A stretch of 60,138 nt of DNA from Vibrio nereis NBRC 15637 (GTDB lineage: Bacteria; Pseudomonadota; Gammaproteobacteria; Enterobacterales; Vibrionaceae). The stretch lies in the NCBI RefSeq assembly GCF_001591105.1, contig NZ_BCUD01000021.1, positions 1 to 60,138 of the forward strand, written 5' to 3'. A program made the position numbers and the translations under genes. This document shows, in pieces, positions 17,893-26,574 of this stretch. Each line of letters starts with the position of its first letter. Within the stretch, counting starts at the first letter, position 1. The notes below the pieces were generated by a model that saw only the letters and a list, made by a program, of their open reading frames with translations, did no database searches and was not told the DNA's origin.

Positions 17893-17916
17893 AAAAAGGG
17901 CAGCACTTTGCTGCCC
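17893..17916. terminator. Terminator between the EVE and HAD genes
   Basis: GGGCAGC-ACTTT-GCTGCCC. On the minus strand it ends in TTTTT, so it mainly closes the HAD gene; it is weaker on the plus strand. Confidence 0.8.
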
Positions 17917-17931
17917 AATGATGTGTCGTAC

Positions 17932-18759
17932 TTAAAATAAGTGTGTGTGTAGGTAATGAGCTACGGCGTCATCTTCGTTACTGCCGATCACTTCGTTGTC
18001 TGGTAGCGCGTTCATCACCTTATGGTGTGATGTCCCCATCACTAACCCTTTACCTGCCATCGACAGCATTTCCACATCGTTCATGCCATCACCAAACGCA
18101 ATGCAGTTTTCGAGAGAAAGATTGAGTGATTGCGCGACTGCGTTCAGCGCGTCCCCTTTAGAGACTTCGGCGGCCATCACTTCTAAACACCATGGTGTAG
18201 AGAACGCGATGTTCAGTTTGTCACCGAAGGCTTCACGCAGCTTGTTTTCAAACGTCACCAAGTGTTCATGGTCTTGCTCTGGGTGAGTAAAGAACACCTT
18301 GGCTACACCTTCTACCGGTGCGTTATCAGCGTTAAAACGCGTGTAGCTAAACCCCGATTCGCTGTGGAGTTTCGCCAGTGTTTCGTCTTCACGGTCCAGT
18401 AACCACTCCTCATCTTTATACATGTGGATAAAGATGTTCGGATCGTTTTTGATCACATCGATCACGGGTTGAACCAGCTCTTGTGGGACATTGCGGCTGT
18501 ACATCAGTTGATCATTTTGGTCGTGCACGCGAGCGCCGTTCGAGGTGATCATATACGCCGGAATACCAGAAATTTCTCTGATCCCAGCCACATCCACATG
18601 ATGACGTCCAGTCGCAAAGATGAAGGTATACCCTTTATTGTATAGCTCTTTGAGAGTCTGTTTGGAAAAGTCACTCAGCTGGTGGTTTGGGGCCAGTAAC
18701 GTGCCATCAAGGTCAGAAGCAACAATGCGGAATGGCGTTTCTTTGCGTGTTTCGGTCAT
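17932..18759 (-). CDS. yigL: Cof-type HAD phosphatase, YigL type
   Basis: 275 residues from the ATG at 18759, which has GAGGG 6 bases upstream; the open frame runs 30 codons further but those are hydrophobic and unlike the family. Motif I is ASDLDGTLL, motif II FATGRH, motif III the Lys in VSKGDA, motif IV FGDGMNDVEML. A C2 cap domain fills the middle. E. coli YigL acts on pyridoxal phosphate and sugar phosphates and lies next to pldB, as here; the substrate is inferred. YigL is a known target of the SgrS small RNA in enterobacteria, but nothing here shows that. Confidence 0.93.
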   Translation of the reverse strand: MTETRKETPFRIVASDLDGTLLAPNHQLSDFSKQTLKELYNKGYTFIFATGRHHVDVAGIREISGIPAYMITSNGARVHDQNDQLMYSRNVPQELVQPVIDVIKNDPNIFIHMYKDEEWLLDREDETLAKLHSESGFSYTRFNADNAPVEGVAKVFFTHPEQDHEHLVTFENKLREAFGDKLNIAFSTPWCLEVMAAEVSKGDALNAVAQSLNLSLENCIAFGDGMNDVEMLSMAGKGLVMGTSHHKVMNALPDNEVIGSNEDDAVAHYLHTHLF

Positions 18760-18829
18760 ATTACCCTCGTAATCATGCGTAGTTCGACCCAAATAGGGTT
18801 GAAGGGTAGTGTACTGGAACATAAAGAGG

Positions 18830-18862
18830 AAAAAGAGGGTAAAGATCACCCTCTCTCTTTTC
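18830..18862 (-). terminator. Terminator-like hairpin after pldB
   Basis: On the minus strand AGAGGGT and ACCCTCT pair around GATCTTT and are followed by TTTTTCC, just after the pldB stop and before the HAD start. Confidence 0.65.
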
Positions 18863-18867
18863 CTATT

Positions 18868-19863
18868 TTAACCGTGGCGTTGCGCGAAGAAGTGGATAAT
18901 GGCATCCAGCGCTTGGTTACGATGCTCGTCGGTTTCAAATAGCAGCTCGTGGCGTGCACCATACACAATTTGCATCGCACACTTGGGGTTGGTCTTGGCG
19001 AGTTTCTTAATAAAACGCAGTTGATGGGCGTTAGATACAATCTGATCATCACCCGCTTGCAGCAGCAGGAGCGGGATTTTGAGTTGTCTGGTCATCAGAA
19101 TGCACTGCTTGGAAGACATCAGCCCTTGCCAGACCCAACGTGTGCTGGCTCCGCCAATTTTGAGCTCTGGCCTTTGTTCGTATAAGTCACGGAACCAGTG
19201 ATAGCGCACAGAGCTTTGACTTAAAAAATTGCCGTCAAAAGGTTTGGGGAAGTAGGATTCTTGCCCTGGTGCAAAAGTCGGTTTCGGGTAGTAAGCCGTG
19301 AGCAGCTGGCCCAAAAAGGTTGCAATAGGCTTTAGATGCCAAGGCAGGTTCACGCCAAACATCGGTGCGCTTAAGGCGATGGCACTGAATGGGTGCTCTG
19401 GGTAGGTTTGCACATAGCGCGTGGCAATATTTCCCCCCATGGAATGGCCAAGCAGATAACAGTTGTCGTATTGGCTTACATCGAAATGCCTCACCAGTAA
19501 ATTCAAATCCTTCACATAGTCTTCGAATTCTTCGACGTAGCCCATCTCTTTGTCTTCGATAAGGCGATCCGACAGCCCTTGGCCACGGTGATCGTAAGAA
19601 TAAATGTCGTACCCCTGCTGAAAGAGATCGCAAAACAACTCCTGATATTTCCAGGTACACTCAATACGACCATTCACTATCACTATGGCTTTGCGGTGTT
19701 CAGGGTTGGTGAGTTTTATCCAGAAAAGCTTGGTGTTATCGAAAGTTTTAAAATAACCGTCTTCTCGTGAGTGCCAGAGTGCGCTTATTCGACCATTGAT
19801 CGCTTGCTCAAAATCTGACTCTTGAGTATAAGGAGCTGTATTGACGGAACTCGGAGTATTCAT
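18868..19863 (-). CDS. pldB: Lysophospholipase L2, alpha/beta hydrolase
   Basis: 331 residues. Alpha/beta hydrolase with the nucleophile elbow GHSMGG (Ser141), an oxyanion region around HRGQGLSD, Asp near QAGDDQIV, and the catalytic His near GARHELLFE. PldB hydrolyses lysophospholipids at the inner membrane. There is no signal peptide. It is paired with the YigL-type HAD gene in the same direction, a pairing also seen in E. coli. Confidence 0.93.
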   Translation of the reverse strand: MNTPSSVNTAPYTQESDFEQAINGRISALWHSREDGYFKTFDNTKLFWIKLTNPEHRKAIVIVNGRIECTWKYQELFCDLFQQGYDIYSYDHRGQGLSDRLIEDKEMGYVEEFEDYVKDLNLLVRHFDVSQYDNCYLLGHSMGGNIATRYVQTYPEHPFSAIALSAPMFGVNLPWHLKPIATFLGQLLTAYYPKPTFAPGQESYFPKPFDGNFLSQSSVRYHWFRDLYEQRPELKIGGASTRWVWQGLMSSKQCILMTRQLKIPLLLLQAGDDQIVSNAHQLRFIKKLAKTNPKCAMQIVYGARHELLFETDEHRNQALDAIIHFFAQRHG

Positions 19864-19947
19864 GATTAGGGATAGCCTAGAGAGTTCTATTCTTTAACTA
19901 AGCTAGATTATGTGTGCCCAACACGCGTTAGTCGAGAGGAAAACACT

Positions 19948-20565
19948 ATGGATATACATGTTTGGTTGGCTTATGTGGTCACCGCCGTTGTTTTTAGCCT
20001 GGCCCCTGGATCGGGTACGGTCAACTCGATCAGTAACGGCCTGAGTTATGGTACACGTCGGTCTTTAGCGGCGATTGCAGGGCTGCAGATTGGCTTAGCC
20101 ATTCATATCATGTTGGTGGGAGCGGGAATTGGTGCACTGGTTGCCCAATCGGCATTGGCATTTAGTGTGATTAAGTGGGTCGGGGCGGCCTATTTGGTTT
20201 GGCTAGGTGTACAAAAGTGGCGTGATAAAGAAAGCCTATCGACATCAGAGACGGATCAAGCTTTATCGAGTTTGTCCTTGATGAAGAATGCCGTATTGAT
20301 TAACCTGACCAACCCGAAATCTATTGTCTTTTTGGTGGCTCTGTTTCCTCAGTTCATCGACCCAGCGAAAGATCAGCTGACGCAGCTTGCGGTATTGGGG
20401 ATAACAACGGTGTTGATTGATGCGATGGTGATGCTAGGTTACACCTCGCTGGCGTCACAAATGGGCCGTTTTATTCGCTCTGAAAAGGTAATGAGCAAAA
20501 TTAACAAACTCTTTGGTTCCATGTTTGTTGGCTGCGGCGCTTTGTTAGCGTCAGCAAAAGCATAA
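19948..20565 (+). CDS. RhtB/LysE-family amino acid exporter
   Basis: 205 residues from the ATG at 19948 (GAGAGGA 9 bases upstream). Six hydrophobic segments; the N-terminal FSLAPGSGTVNSISNG loop and the NLTNPKS motif after the third helix are typical of RhtB-type exporters of homoserine, threonine and homoserine lactones. The gene lies beside pldB, as rhtB does in E. coli. The exact substrate is not readable from sequence. Confidence 0.92.
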   Translation: MDIHVWLAYVVTAVVFSLAPGSGTVNSISNGLSYGTRRSLAAIAGLQIGLAIHIMLVGAGIGALVAQSALAFSVIKWVGAAYLVWLGVQKWRDKESLSTSETDQALSSLSLMKNAVLINLTNPKSIVFLVALFPQFIDPAKDQLTQLAVLGITTVLIDAMVMLGYTSLASQMGRFIRSEKVMSKINKLFGSMFVGCGALLASAKA

Positions 20566-20583
20566 TTCGTAAAAAGGTCGATA

Positions 20584-21822
20584 ATGCAGCAATTTATGCG
20601 TGAAACATATGTCGCGAGGCAGCCTATTCTTAACGCAAAGCGACAAACCTTAGGGTATGAGTTGCTGTTTCGTGACGGCGAAAATAACGCCTATCCTGCA
20701 CATATCGAGTCCAATCGAGCGACGTACCGCCTGATCGTTGAAAATTTCTTGTCGATTGGTACCAACCCGTCGCTCTACAACTCACGTTGCTTTATTAACT
20801 TTCCGCACGAAAGCCTTATCCGTCGGCTGCCGATGATCCTGCCTAAGAATAAGGTCGTGATTGAAATACTCGAGACCTGTACGCCCAACGATGAGTTGTT
20901 TGAAGCGGTAAAAGAAATCAGTCGAGCGGGCTACCTGATCGCTCTGGACGATTTTATTTATAGTCCGGATTGGGAACGATTCCTGCCTTTTGTACAAATA
21001 GTGAAACTCGACATCATGGCGATGGGGTTAGAGGCGGCGTGTGATTTAGTCAAAGCGCGTCTCTCTAGCGGAGTTAAGCGCAAATTTTTGGCCGAAAGGG
21101 TTGAAACCGAAGAGGAATTCTTGGCGACGCGTTCAGCCGGCTTTAGCTTTTTCCAAGGCTACTTTTTCAGTAAGCCAGAAATCAGCCGACAAAGTTACCT
21201 CAGCCCCGAGCACGTCATTGCGATGGAACTGTTCCGCGAGGTGTGTAAGCCGGACGTCGATTTTGAAAAAGTCGAAGCGATTGTGGCGAAAGATGTGTCG
21301 CTCTCATACAAGCTGCTGCGCTTTGTGAATACCATGTCCGATCGGCTGGAAGTGACGATCTCCTCATTCCGCCAGGCGTTGATTTATCTCGGCCAAGATA
21401 GGCTGAAGGTTTTTGTCTCTCTCGCGGTTGCGTCGTTCATTTCAAGCCGAAAGCCGAAAGAGCTTTATACCCTGTCGTTGCAACGTGCTCAGTTTTGTCA
21501 GCTGATGGCGGCAAACAACCCTTTTAGCCAGTACCGTGATCAAGCCTTTTTGATCGGTCTCTTCTCGATGCTGGATGCGCTTTTAGATACTTCAATTAAC
21601 GACGTTGTGGCTCAGTTGCCTTTAAACTCTGCCATTAAACAGGCGCTGCTAGAACGTCAAGGGCCTTATGGTGTGCTGCTTTGCATTGAAGAGTGCTATG
21701 AACGCGCGGACTGGCAAGGAATGCAAATGGCGTGTAACCAACTCGACCTGTGTGTCAACGAAGTGATGCTGAAAATCTCTCAAGCTCAGCGCTGGAGTCA
21801 GGACGTCAACAGCATCGTTTAG
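20584..21822 (+). CDS. cdgJ: EAL-HDOD signalling protein, CdgJ-like
   Basis: 412 residues. N-terminal EAL-type domain (about 6-205) with ELLFRD in place of EAL, IEILE, LDDF, and FFQGYFFSKPE; C-terminal HDOD domain (about 205-390). It looks like Vibrio cholerae CdgJ (VC0137), a c-di-GMP phosphodiesterase affecting motility and biofilm, which occupies the same neighbourhood after pldB and rhtB; that assignment is from memory. Several EAL residues are kept, but DDF lacks the following GTGYS, so activity could be reduced. Confidence 0.82.
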   Translation: MQQFMRETYVARQPILNAKRQTLGYELLFRDGENNAYPAHIESNRATYRLIVENFLSIGTNPSLYNSRCFINFPHESLIRRLPMILPKNKVVIEILETCTPNDELFEAVKEISRAGYLIALDDFIYSPDWERFLPFVQIVKLDIMAMGLEAACDLVKARLSSGVKRKFLAERVETEEEFLATRSAGFSFFQGYFFSKPEISRQSYLSPEHVIAMELFREVCKPDVDFEKVEAIVAKDVSLSYKLLRFVNTMSDRLEVTISSFRQALIYLGQDRLKVFVSLAVASFISSRKPKELYTLSLQRAQFCQLMAANNPFSQYRDQAFLIGLFSMLDALLDTSINDVVAQLPLNSAIKQALLERQGPYGVLLCIEECYERADWQGMQMACNQLDLCVNEVMLKISQAQRWSQDVNSIV

Positions 21823-21905
21823 GCTCACTTCTTTTCCCTCGCAATTCATGAATCTTTTGTGACAATCAGTCTGCTTGGATTGATTTCGTCTCTCTCTTAT
21901 TTAAA

Positions 21906-21930
21906 GATATACGCATATCCATATATGAGT
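21906..21930. promoter_or_regulatory. Candidate ArsR operator
   Basis: An AT-rich near-palindrome (ATATACGCATATCCATATAT, about 21908-21927) sits directly before arsR. ArsR-family repressors bind such imperfect palindromes over their own promoters. Assigned from position and symmetry only. Confidence 0.4.
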
Positions 21931-21937
21931 ATGTTTT

Positions 21938-22279
21938 ATGTTGCCTCACCAGTTTTTTAAGTTGTTGTCTGACGAAACGCGCGTGCGCTGCTTGATGCTG
22001 ATTGTGCGTGAAGAGTGTTTGTCTGTAGGAGAGCTCACCGAAGCCCTGCAGGAAAGTCAGCCAAAGATTTCCCGTCATCTGGCTCAGTTACGCTCAAACG
22101 GCATTTTGACCGATGTACGTCAGGGGCAGTGGGTGTTTTATCGTTTGTCGTGTGGATTACCCGGCTGGATGAGAAAACTGATTGATGATTTGGTGGCGTC
22201 AAACTGCCTGAAAACCGAGTACCAGCTCGATATAGAAAGACTTCATACCATGCAGGCCCGTCCTGTGTGCTGTCAGTAA
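21938..22279 (+). CDS. arsR: ArsR-family metalloregulatory repressor
   Basis: 113 residues. Winged helix with the recognition-helix region ESQPKISRHLAQLRSNG and the wing VRQGQWVFYRL. A Cys occurs at the start of the metal-site helix (REECLSVGEL) and a Cys pair near the end (RPVCCQ). First gene of the arsenic operon; repression is expected to be relieved by arsenite. The Cys arrangement is not the classical ELCVCDL type, so the sensing site probably belongs to another ArsR subtype. Confidence 0.92.
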   Translation: MLPHQFFKLLSDETRVRCLMLIVREECLSVGELTEALQESQPKISRHLAQLRSNGILTDVRQGQWVFYRLSCGLPGWMRKLIDDLVASNCLKTEYQLDIERLHTMQARPVCCQ

Positions 22280-22330
22280 TTCGATATGAATTAATTGAAA
22301 CAAATAGTTTGAAATGGAAGAGATAGAATT

Positions 22331-23332
22331 ATGACGATTAAAGTAGGTATTAATGGCTTTGGCCGTATTGGCCGTTTAGCACTCCGCGCCGCTTTCGATT
22401 GGGAAGAGCTTGAGTTTGTGCAAATTAATGACGTGGCAGGGGATGCCGCGACCCTTGCGCATCTGCTTGAGTTCGATTCAGTACAAGGCCGTTGGCACCA
22501 CGAAGTCAAAGCGGAAGGCAGCGAGATCGTGATTAACGGTCAAGTGATTAAAACCACGCAAGAGAAAGAGATTGGTGCGATTGATTGGTCGGGCTGTGAT
22601 GTGGTGATTGAAGCAACCGGCGTGCACCGCAAAACATCGCTCCTGAACCAGTACTTAGAGCAAGGCGTGAAGCGTGTGGTGGTGTCGGCACCGGTGAAAG
22701 AAGAGGGTGTGGCAAACATCGTGGTGGGTGTGAATGACGATATCTTTGACCCTGCTATCCACAAAATTGTCACTGCCGCGTCTTGTACCACCAACTGTAT
22801 CGCGCCAGTCGTGAAAGTGATCCATGAAAAACTGGGTATTGAGCAATCGTCATTTACCACCATTCATGACCTAACGAATACCCAAATGATTCTGGATGCG
22901 CCGCATAAAGACCTACGTCGTGCTCGCGCGTGTGGCATGAGCCTGATTCCGACCACGACAGGCTCCGCGAAAGCCATCGTCGAAATTTTCCCTGAGTTGA
23001 AAGATAGAATTAACGGCCACGCGGTGCGCGTACCGCTGGCGAATGCGTCTCTAACGGACATCATCTTCGACGTGAAGCGTGATACCACAGCAGAAGAAGT
23101 GAATGCGTTACTAAAAGAAGCCTCGGAAGGGGAGCTAAAAGGCATCCTGGGCTTTGAAGAGCGTCCACTGGTCTCTATCGATTACAAAGGCGACCAGCGC
23201 TCAACGATTGTTGATGCACAATCCACCATGGTCGTAGGCAGCCGTATGGTGAAGATCTACGCTTGGTACGACAACGAAATGGGCTACGCAACGCGCACCG
23301 CTGAGCTGGTTCGTAACGTGGGTTTGGCATAA
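22331..23332 (+). CDS. ArsJ-associated glyceraldehyde-3-phosphate dehydrogenase
   Basis: 333 residues. Complete GAPDH: nucleotide-binding GINGFGRIGR, catalytic Cys152 in SCTTNC with its His partner further on, and the C-terminal WYDNEMGYATR. In ars operons this enzyme uses arsenate in place of phosphate to form 1-arseno-3-phosphoglycerate, which ArsJ exports (known from Pseudomonas). The operon position (arsR before, arsJ after) decides this role over glycolytic GapA. Confidence 0.95.
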   Translation: MTIKVGINGFGRIGRLALRAAFDWEELEFVQINDVAGDAATLAHLLEFDSVQGRWHHEVKAEGSEIVINGQVIKTTQEKEIGAIDWSGCDVVIEATGVHRKTSLLNQYLEQGVKRVVVSAPVKEEGVANIVVGVNDDIFDPAIHKIVTAASCTTNCIAPVVKVIHEKLGIEQSSFTTIHDLTNTQMILDAPHKDLRRARACGMSLIPTTTGSAKAIVEIFPELKDRINGHAVRVPLANASLTDIIFDVKRDTTAEEVNALLKEASEGELKGILGFEERPLVSIDYKGDQRSTIVDAQSTMVVGSRMVKIYAWYDNEMGYATRTAELVRNVGLA

Positions 23333-23343
23333 GGAGCATCGCA

Positions 23344-23835
23344 ATGACACATCCAACATGGCAATTAAACGTTGATTCTGGCGCATTAGTACTGACGCCG
23401 TGCCCGGGCACGAAAGAGGTAGACCTAGAGACCGCGCTCACTCAGCTTAAGCAGCAAGGGGTCGAAGCGATCGTGACGGCACTGGATACGCAGGAGCTGG
23501 CGAGCAAAGGCGTTTCTGAGCTGGGTGAGAAAGCTCAGCAATTGGGTATGCAGTGGTTTCAGATCGAGATCGAAGATGACTGTGCACCTGGCGCCGAATT
23601 CATGGCTAAGTGGCAACAAGCAAGCCCGGCTCTGCATCAGGTGATTGATAATGGTGGCAAAGTCGCGATGCATTGTATGGGTGGCTCTGGCCGAACAGGC
23701 TTACTGGCGGCGCATTTGCTACTCGAAAAAGAATGGCAGTTAGACGACATCGTACGTGAAGTGCAAGCACTGCGTCCGGGGGCGTTTACCAAGCCTGTTC
23801 AGGTGGATTACATCCAACAGGTCGCGGAAAAGTAG
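23344..23835 (+). CDS. Dual-specificity-like phosphatase within the ars operon
   Basis: 163 residues. Cysteine phosphatase of the CDKN3/dual-specificity type: P-loop HCMGGSGRTG with Cys111 and Arg117, and a preceding acidic loop (EDDCAPG, about 78-84) that could supply the general acid. It is not related to the small LMW-type arsenate reductase ArsC. It starts 11 bases after the GAPDH gene and lies before arsJ, so it is part of the arsenic response. Its substrate is unknown; a role in handling arseno- or phospho-metabolites of the GAPDH-ArsJ pathway is only a guess. Confidence 0.88.
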   Translation: MTHPTWQLNVDSGALVLTPCPGTKEVDLETALTQLKQQGVEAIVTALDTQELASKGVSELGEKAQQLGMQWFQIEIEDDCAPGAEFMAKWQQASPALHQVIDNGGKVAMHCMGGSGRTGLLAAHLLLEKEWQLDDIVREVQALRPGAFTKPVQVDYIQQVAEK

Positions 23836-23843
23836 CAGTACCC

Positions 23844-23876
23844 AGAGCTTTTGGATCATGGGTGTCCAAAAGCTCT
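23844..23876 (+). other. Intercistronic 12-bp hairpin before arsJ
   Basis: AGAGCTTTTGGA (23844-23855) and TCCAAAAGCTCT (23865-23876) form a perfect 12-bp stem with a nine-base loop. No T run follows, so it is more probably an mRNA processing or stabilising structure than a terminator. Confidence 0.6.
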
Positions 23877-23913
23877 TAGAGCTGCACAAGCATATTGAAC
23901 AGGTAGGAACATC

Positions 23914-25134
23914 ATGTTCTCAAATCTAAGTAAAAGTGTTCGCCAATACATGCTGGTGACGTTTAATTATTGGAACTTCACCATCACGGATGGGGCTCTG
24001 CGAATGTTGGTGGTGCTGTATTTCCACGACCTTGGTTATAGCACGTTAGAAATCGCCTCACTGTTCCTTTTCTATGAATTTTTTGGTGTGGTAACCAACC
24101 TGATTGGCGGCTGGCTGGGGGCGCGTCTTGGGTTGAACAAGACCATGAACTTAGGTCTGGCGATGCAAATTATCGCACTGGTGATGCTGGCGGTACCGAA
24201 TGTCTGGCTGACCATTCCTTGGGTGATGGCGGCGCAGGCTCTGTCGGGGATTGCGAAAGATCTCAATAAGATGAGCGCCAAGAGCTCGATTAAGACCCTA
24301 GTGCCTGATGAACAACAAGGCGCACTCTATAAATGGGTGGCAATTTTAACCGGCTCGAAAAACGCACTGAAAGGGGCGGGCTTCTTTATCGGTGGTTTGC
24401 TGTTGTCGCTGGTGGGCTTTAAGTATGCGGTGTTACTGATGGCGGGTGTGCTCTCCTTAGTCTTCATCGGCAGCGTGCTGGGCCTTGAAAGCAATATGGG
24501 TAAAGCCAAGAACAAGCCTAAGTTTCATCAGATCTTCTCCAAGTCGAGTTCGATTAATATCTTATCCGCAGCGCGCATGTTCTTATTTGGTGCTCGCGAT
24601 GTGTGGTTTGTGGTTGCGTTGCCCGTTTATCTCGGCAGTGTGTTTGGCTGGGATCACCTCTGGGTCGGTGGCTTTCTCGCTAGCTGGGTCGTGGCCTACG
24701 GTTTTGTGCAGGGCATCGCACCTAAAATCACGGGCAAAGCGCAAGGTAAAGTACCGGATGGCAGTGCCGCGTTGTGGTGGGCTGGGTTACTAGCGATCAT
24801 TACCGCAGGTATTGCCTATGCGGTGCAAATTGGTTGGCAACCACAGTTAGTGATTGTGGTAGGGCTAATGATCTTTGGTGCGGTGTTTGCGGTGAACTCT
24901 TCGTTGCACTCATATCTGATAGTGAGCTACGCCAAGGGCGACGGTGTCTCTTTGGATGTCGGTTTCTACTACATGGCGAATGCAATGGGACGACTCATCG
25001 GCACCATTCTCTCTGGTTGGGTTTTCCAAATCGCTGGCTTAGCTGCGTGTTTGTGGGTTTCGTTTGCATTTTTAGCACTGACGACGCTTATCTCAATCAA
25101 GTTACCTAAGGTGAGCCAACCCGCAACTGCTTAA
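23914..25134 (+). CDS. arsJ: Organoarsenical efflux MFS transporter ArsJ
   Basis: 406 residues, twelve predicted membrane helices, major facilitator superfamily. The pairing with an arsR-GAPDH operon and the ArsJ-typical segments (for example SSIKTLVPDEQQGALYKWVA between helices 4 and 5) identify it as the exporter of 1-arseno-3-phosphoglycerate, giving arsenate resistance without ArsB or ArsC. GGTAGGAA precedes the ATG at 23914. Followed by a strong terminator. Confidence 0.95.
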   Translation: MFSNLSKSVRQYMLVTFNYWNFTITDGALRMLVVLYFHDLGYSTLEIASLFLFYEFFGVVTNLIGGWLGARLGLNKTMNLGLAMQIIALVMLAVPNVWLTIPWVMAAQALSGIAKDLNKMSAKSSIKTLVPDEQQGALYKWVAILTGSKNALKGAGFFIGGLLLSLVGFKYAVLLMAGVLSLVFIGSVLGLESNMGKAKNKPKFHQIFSKSSSINILSAARMFLFGARDVWFVVALPVYLGSVFGWDHLWVGGFLASWVVAYGFVQGIAPKITGKAQGKVPDGSAALWWAGLLAIITAGIAYAVQIGWQPQLVIVVGLMIFGAVFAVNSSLHSYLIVSYAKGDGVSLDVGFYYMANAMGRLIGTILSGWVFQIAGLAACLWVSFAFLALTTLISIKLPKVSQPATA

Positions 25135-25160
25135 TATTCACAGACATATTGATAACTTAA

Positions 25161-25195
25161 AGCTGACTTAGGGACGTCCTGAGTCAGCTTTTTTA
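25161..25195 (+). terminator. Terminator of the ars operon
   Basis: AGCTGACTTAGG and CCTGAGTCAGCT pair with minor mismatches around GACGT and are followed by TTTTTT. Confidence 0.88.
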
Positions 25196-25234
25196 TTGCT
25201 ATAGTCTTTTTGATAAAGAGAAAAAGGTGTCTAC

Positions 25235-26248
25235 ATGAGAGAACGAGTCCTATTTTTTGACCTGCTGCGCTGTGTTGCGGCCGTGGCGGTGATCGCGATT
25301 CATGTCTTGGCACCTTATCGACATGAACTCGGTAATATTCCCTTTGGTGAGTGGGCGACGGCAGTGGTCACCAACAGCGTGACTCGTTGGGCGGTTCCGG
25401 TGTTTATCCTGATTACCGGCGCGTTGATGCTGAATGACCGCCGGCCGTTTAATATGGAATATTACGTCAAAAGGCGCTTAGGTAAGGTTGTGATTCCCTT
25501 TGTGCTTTGGTCTTTGTTTTATGCGTATTTGTCGGGCTGGAGTGCGACTGGCTTTGATGGTGAGATTGCGCGAGAAACGCTGGTGAACGCATTTGCCCAC
25601 GAAACGTATTATCACTTGGGCTTTTTCTATTATTTCATCCCTCTCTATTTTGTGATTCCGATGTTCCAATGGTTGGTCAAAAGCGGTGATGAGACGACAT
25701 TGGTGATTTTCGTGATTGGTTGGCTTATCACGACAACGTTTTATTTGTTTGGTTTTGATGGGCCATGGAGTGTCGAATTGTGGCTGTACAGTGGCTATTT
25801 ACCGCTTGGCTATTTGCTGTGGAAGAAGGTGCCACCAACAGCGTGGACGTTGGTCGTTTTTATCGTTTTGGGCGTGATGGCGTTGGGCTTAACGGCGGAG
25901 ATGGTGATCAGTAATAGTATGGCGGCAGAAAGGTACACGGTCGGGCGTTGGCTATCGTATAAAACGCTCAATGTGGTATTGGCTGCCAGTATGATTTTTA
26001 TTGTCTGTCGTCATGTTGGAGAGAGGCTTAATCCATCCGCCAGCCGCATCGTGAGTTTCATTAGCCAGCACAGTCTTGGGATTTATTTGCTCCATCCGAT
26101 TTTCCTCTGGCCGATGAAAGCCTACGGCTGGTATGAGGGCCACCCAGCGTGGGTGATCCCTGTTTGGGTGGTATTGAGTGGTGCTGGTGCGTTGGCAACA
26201 AGTTGGTTGCTTTCCCGTTCTGAAAAAACGCGCTGGGTACTGCCTTAG
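25235..26248 (+). CDS. Acyltransferase-3 family membrane protein
   Basis: 337 residues with about ten membrane helices. The N-terminal RVLFFDLLRCVAAVAVIAIH, with Arg and His facing the active site, is the hallmark of the acyltransferase-3 (OafA/WecH/YrhL) family that O-acetylates surface sugars or other acceptors. The last membrane helix contains HSLGIYLLHP, also typical. Acceptor unknown. It is a single gene between the ars terminator and the convergent yhhM; no glycan synthesis genes are near. Confidence 0.88.
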   Translation: MRERVLFFDLLRCVAAVAVIAIHVLAPYRHELGNIPFGEWATAVVTNSVTRWAVPVFILITGALMLNDRRPFNMEYYVKRRLGKVVIPFVLWSLFYAYLSGWSATGFDGEIARETLVNAFAHETYYHLGFFYYFIPLYFVIPMFQWLVKSGDETTLVIFVIGWLITTTFYLFGFDGPWSVELWLYSGYLPLGYLLWKKVPPTAWTLVVFIVLGVMALGLTAEMVISNSMAAERYTVGRWLSYKTLNVVLAASMIFIVCRHVGERLNPSASRIVSFISQHSLGIYLLHPIFLWPMKAYGWYEGHPAWVIPVWVVLSGAGALATSWLLSRSEKTRWVLP

Positions 26249-26574
26249 CGGTTCATGGCAAAGTGTAGAAACTTATCGCCTTGGTAAGTGAGTTTGCCTT
26301 TGTCGCCTGGGTTAAGCGCATGGAAGTAATGAACGCCAACCTGAAATTCGCGTTTGGGCCCAATTCGCCCTTTTTGTACATAGATCCAAAATTCTTGCTC
26401 ATCCTGTCCTGGTGACGCATCGGGAATATCGATAGCTTGTTTATCTAATATCACTACTTCAACGGTTTGTTCAGGCGCGCCTTGTCCTTGAATGTGTTTG
26501 CGAAAAAAGTGGCTGAATGCCCAAGCGCTAGCAAGAATAAACAGCAAAATAGCAATAACCATTGAAATTGGCAT
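26245..26574 (-). CDS. yhhM: DUF2500 family membrane protein (YhhM-like)
   Basis: 109 residues. One N-terminal transmembrane helix (about 4-22) and a C-terminal beta domain ending YFHALNPGDKGKLTYQGDKF, the signature I recall from E. coli YhhM (DUF2500). Function unknown. In E. coli yhhL, yhhM and yhhN lie together near rsmD; all three occur here within 4 kb, which supports the call. Its stop overlaps the end of the convergent acyltransferase gene by 4 bases. Confidence 0.88.
   Translation of the reverse strand: MPISMVIAILLFILASAWAFSHFFRKHIQGQGAPEQTVEVVILDKQAIDIPDASPGQDEQEFWIYVQKGRIGPKREFQVGVHYFHALNPGDKGKLTYQGDKFLHFAMNR

Noticed and set aside
18760..18849. Hydrophobic 30-residue extension of the YigL-type phosphatase as a signal peptide
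   Set aside because: HAD Cof-type enzymes are cytoplasmic and a clear GAGGG site precedes the ATG at 18759.
22331..23332. Glycolytic GapA
   Set aside because: The enzyme lies between arsR and the phosphatase-arsJ genes, which points to the arsenate-detoxifying paralogue.
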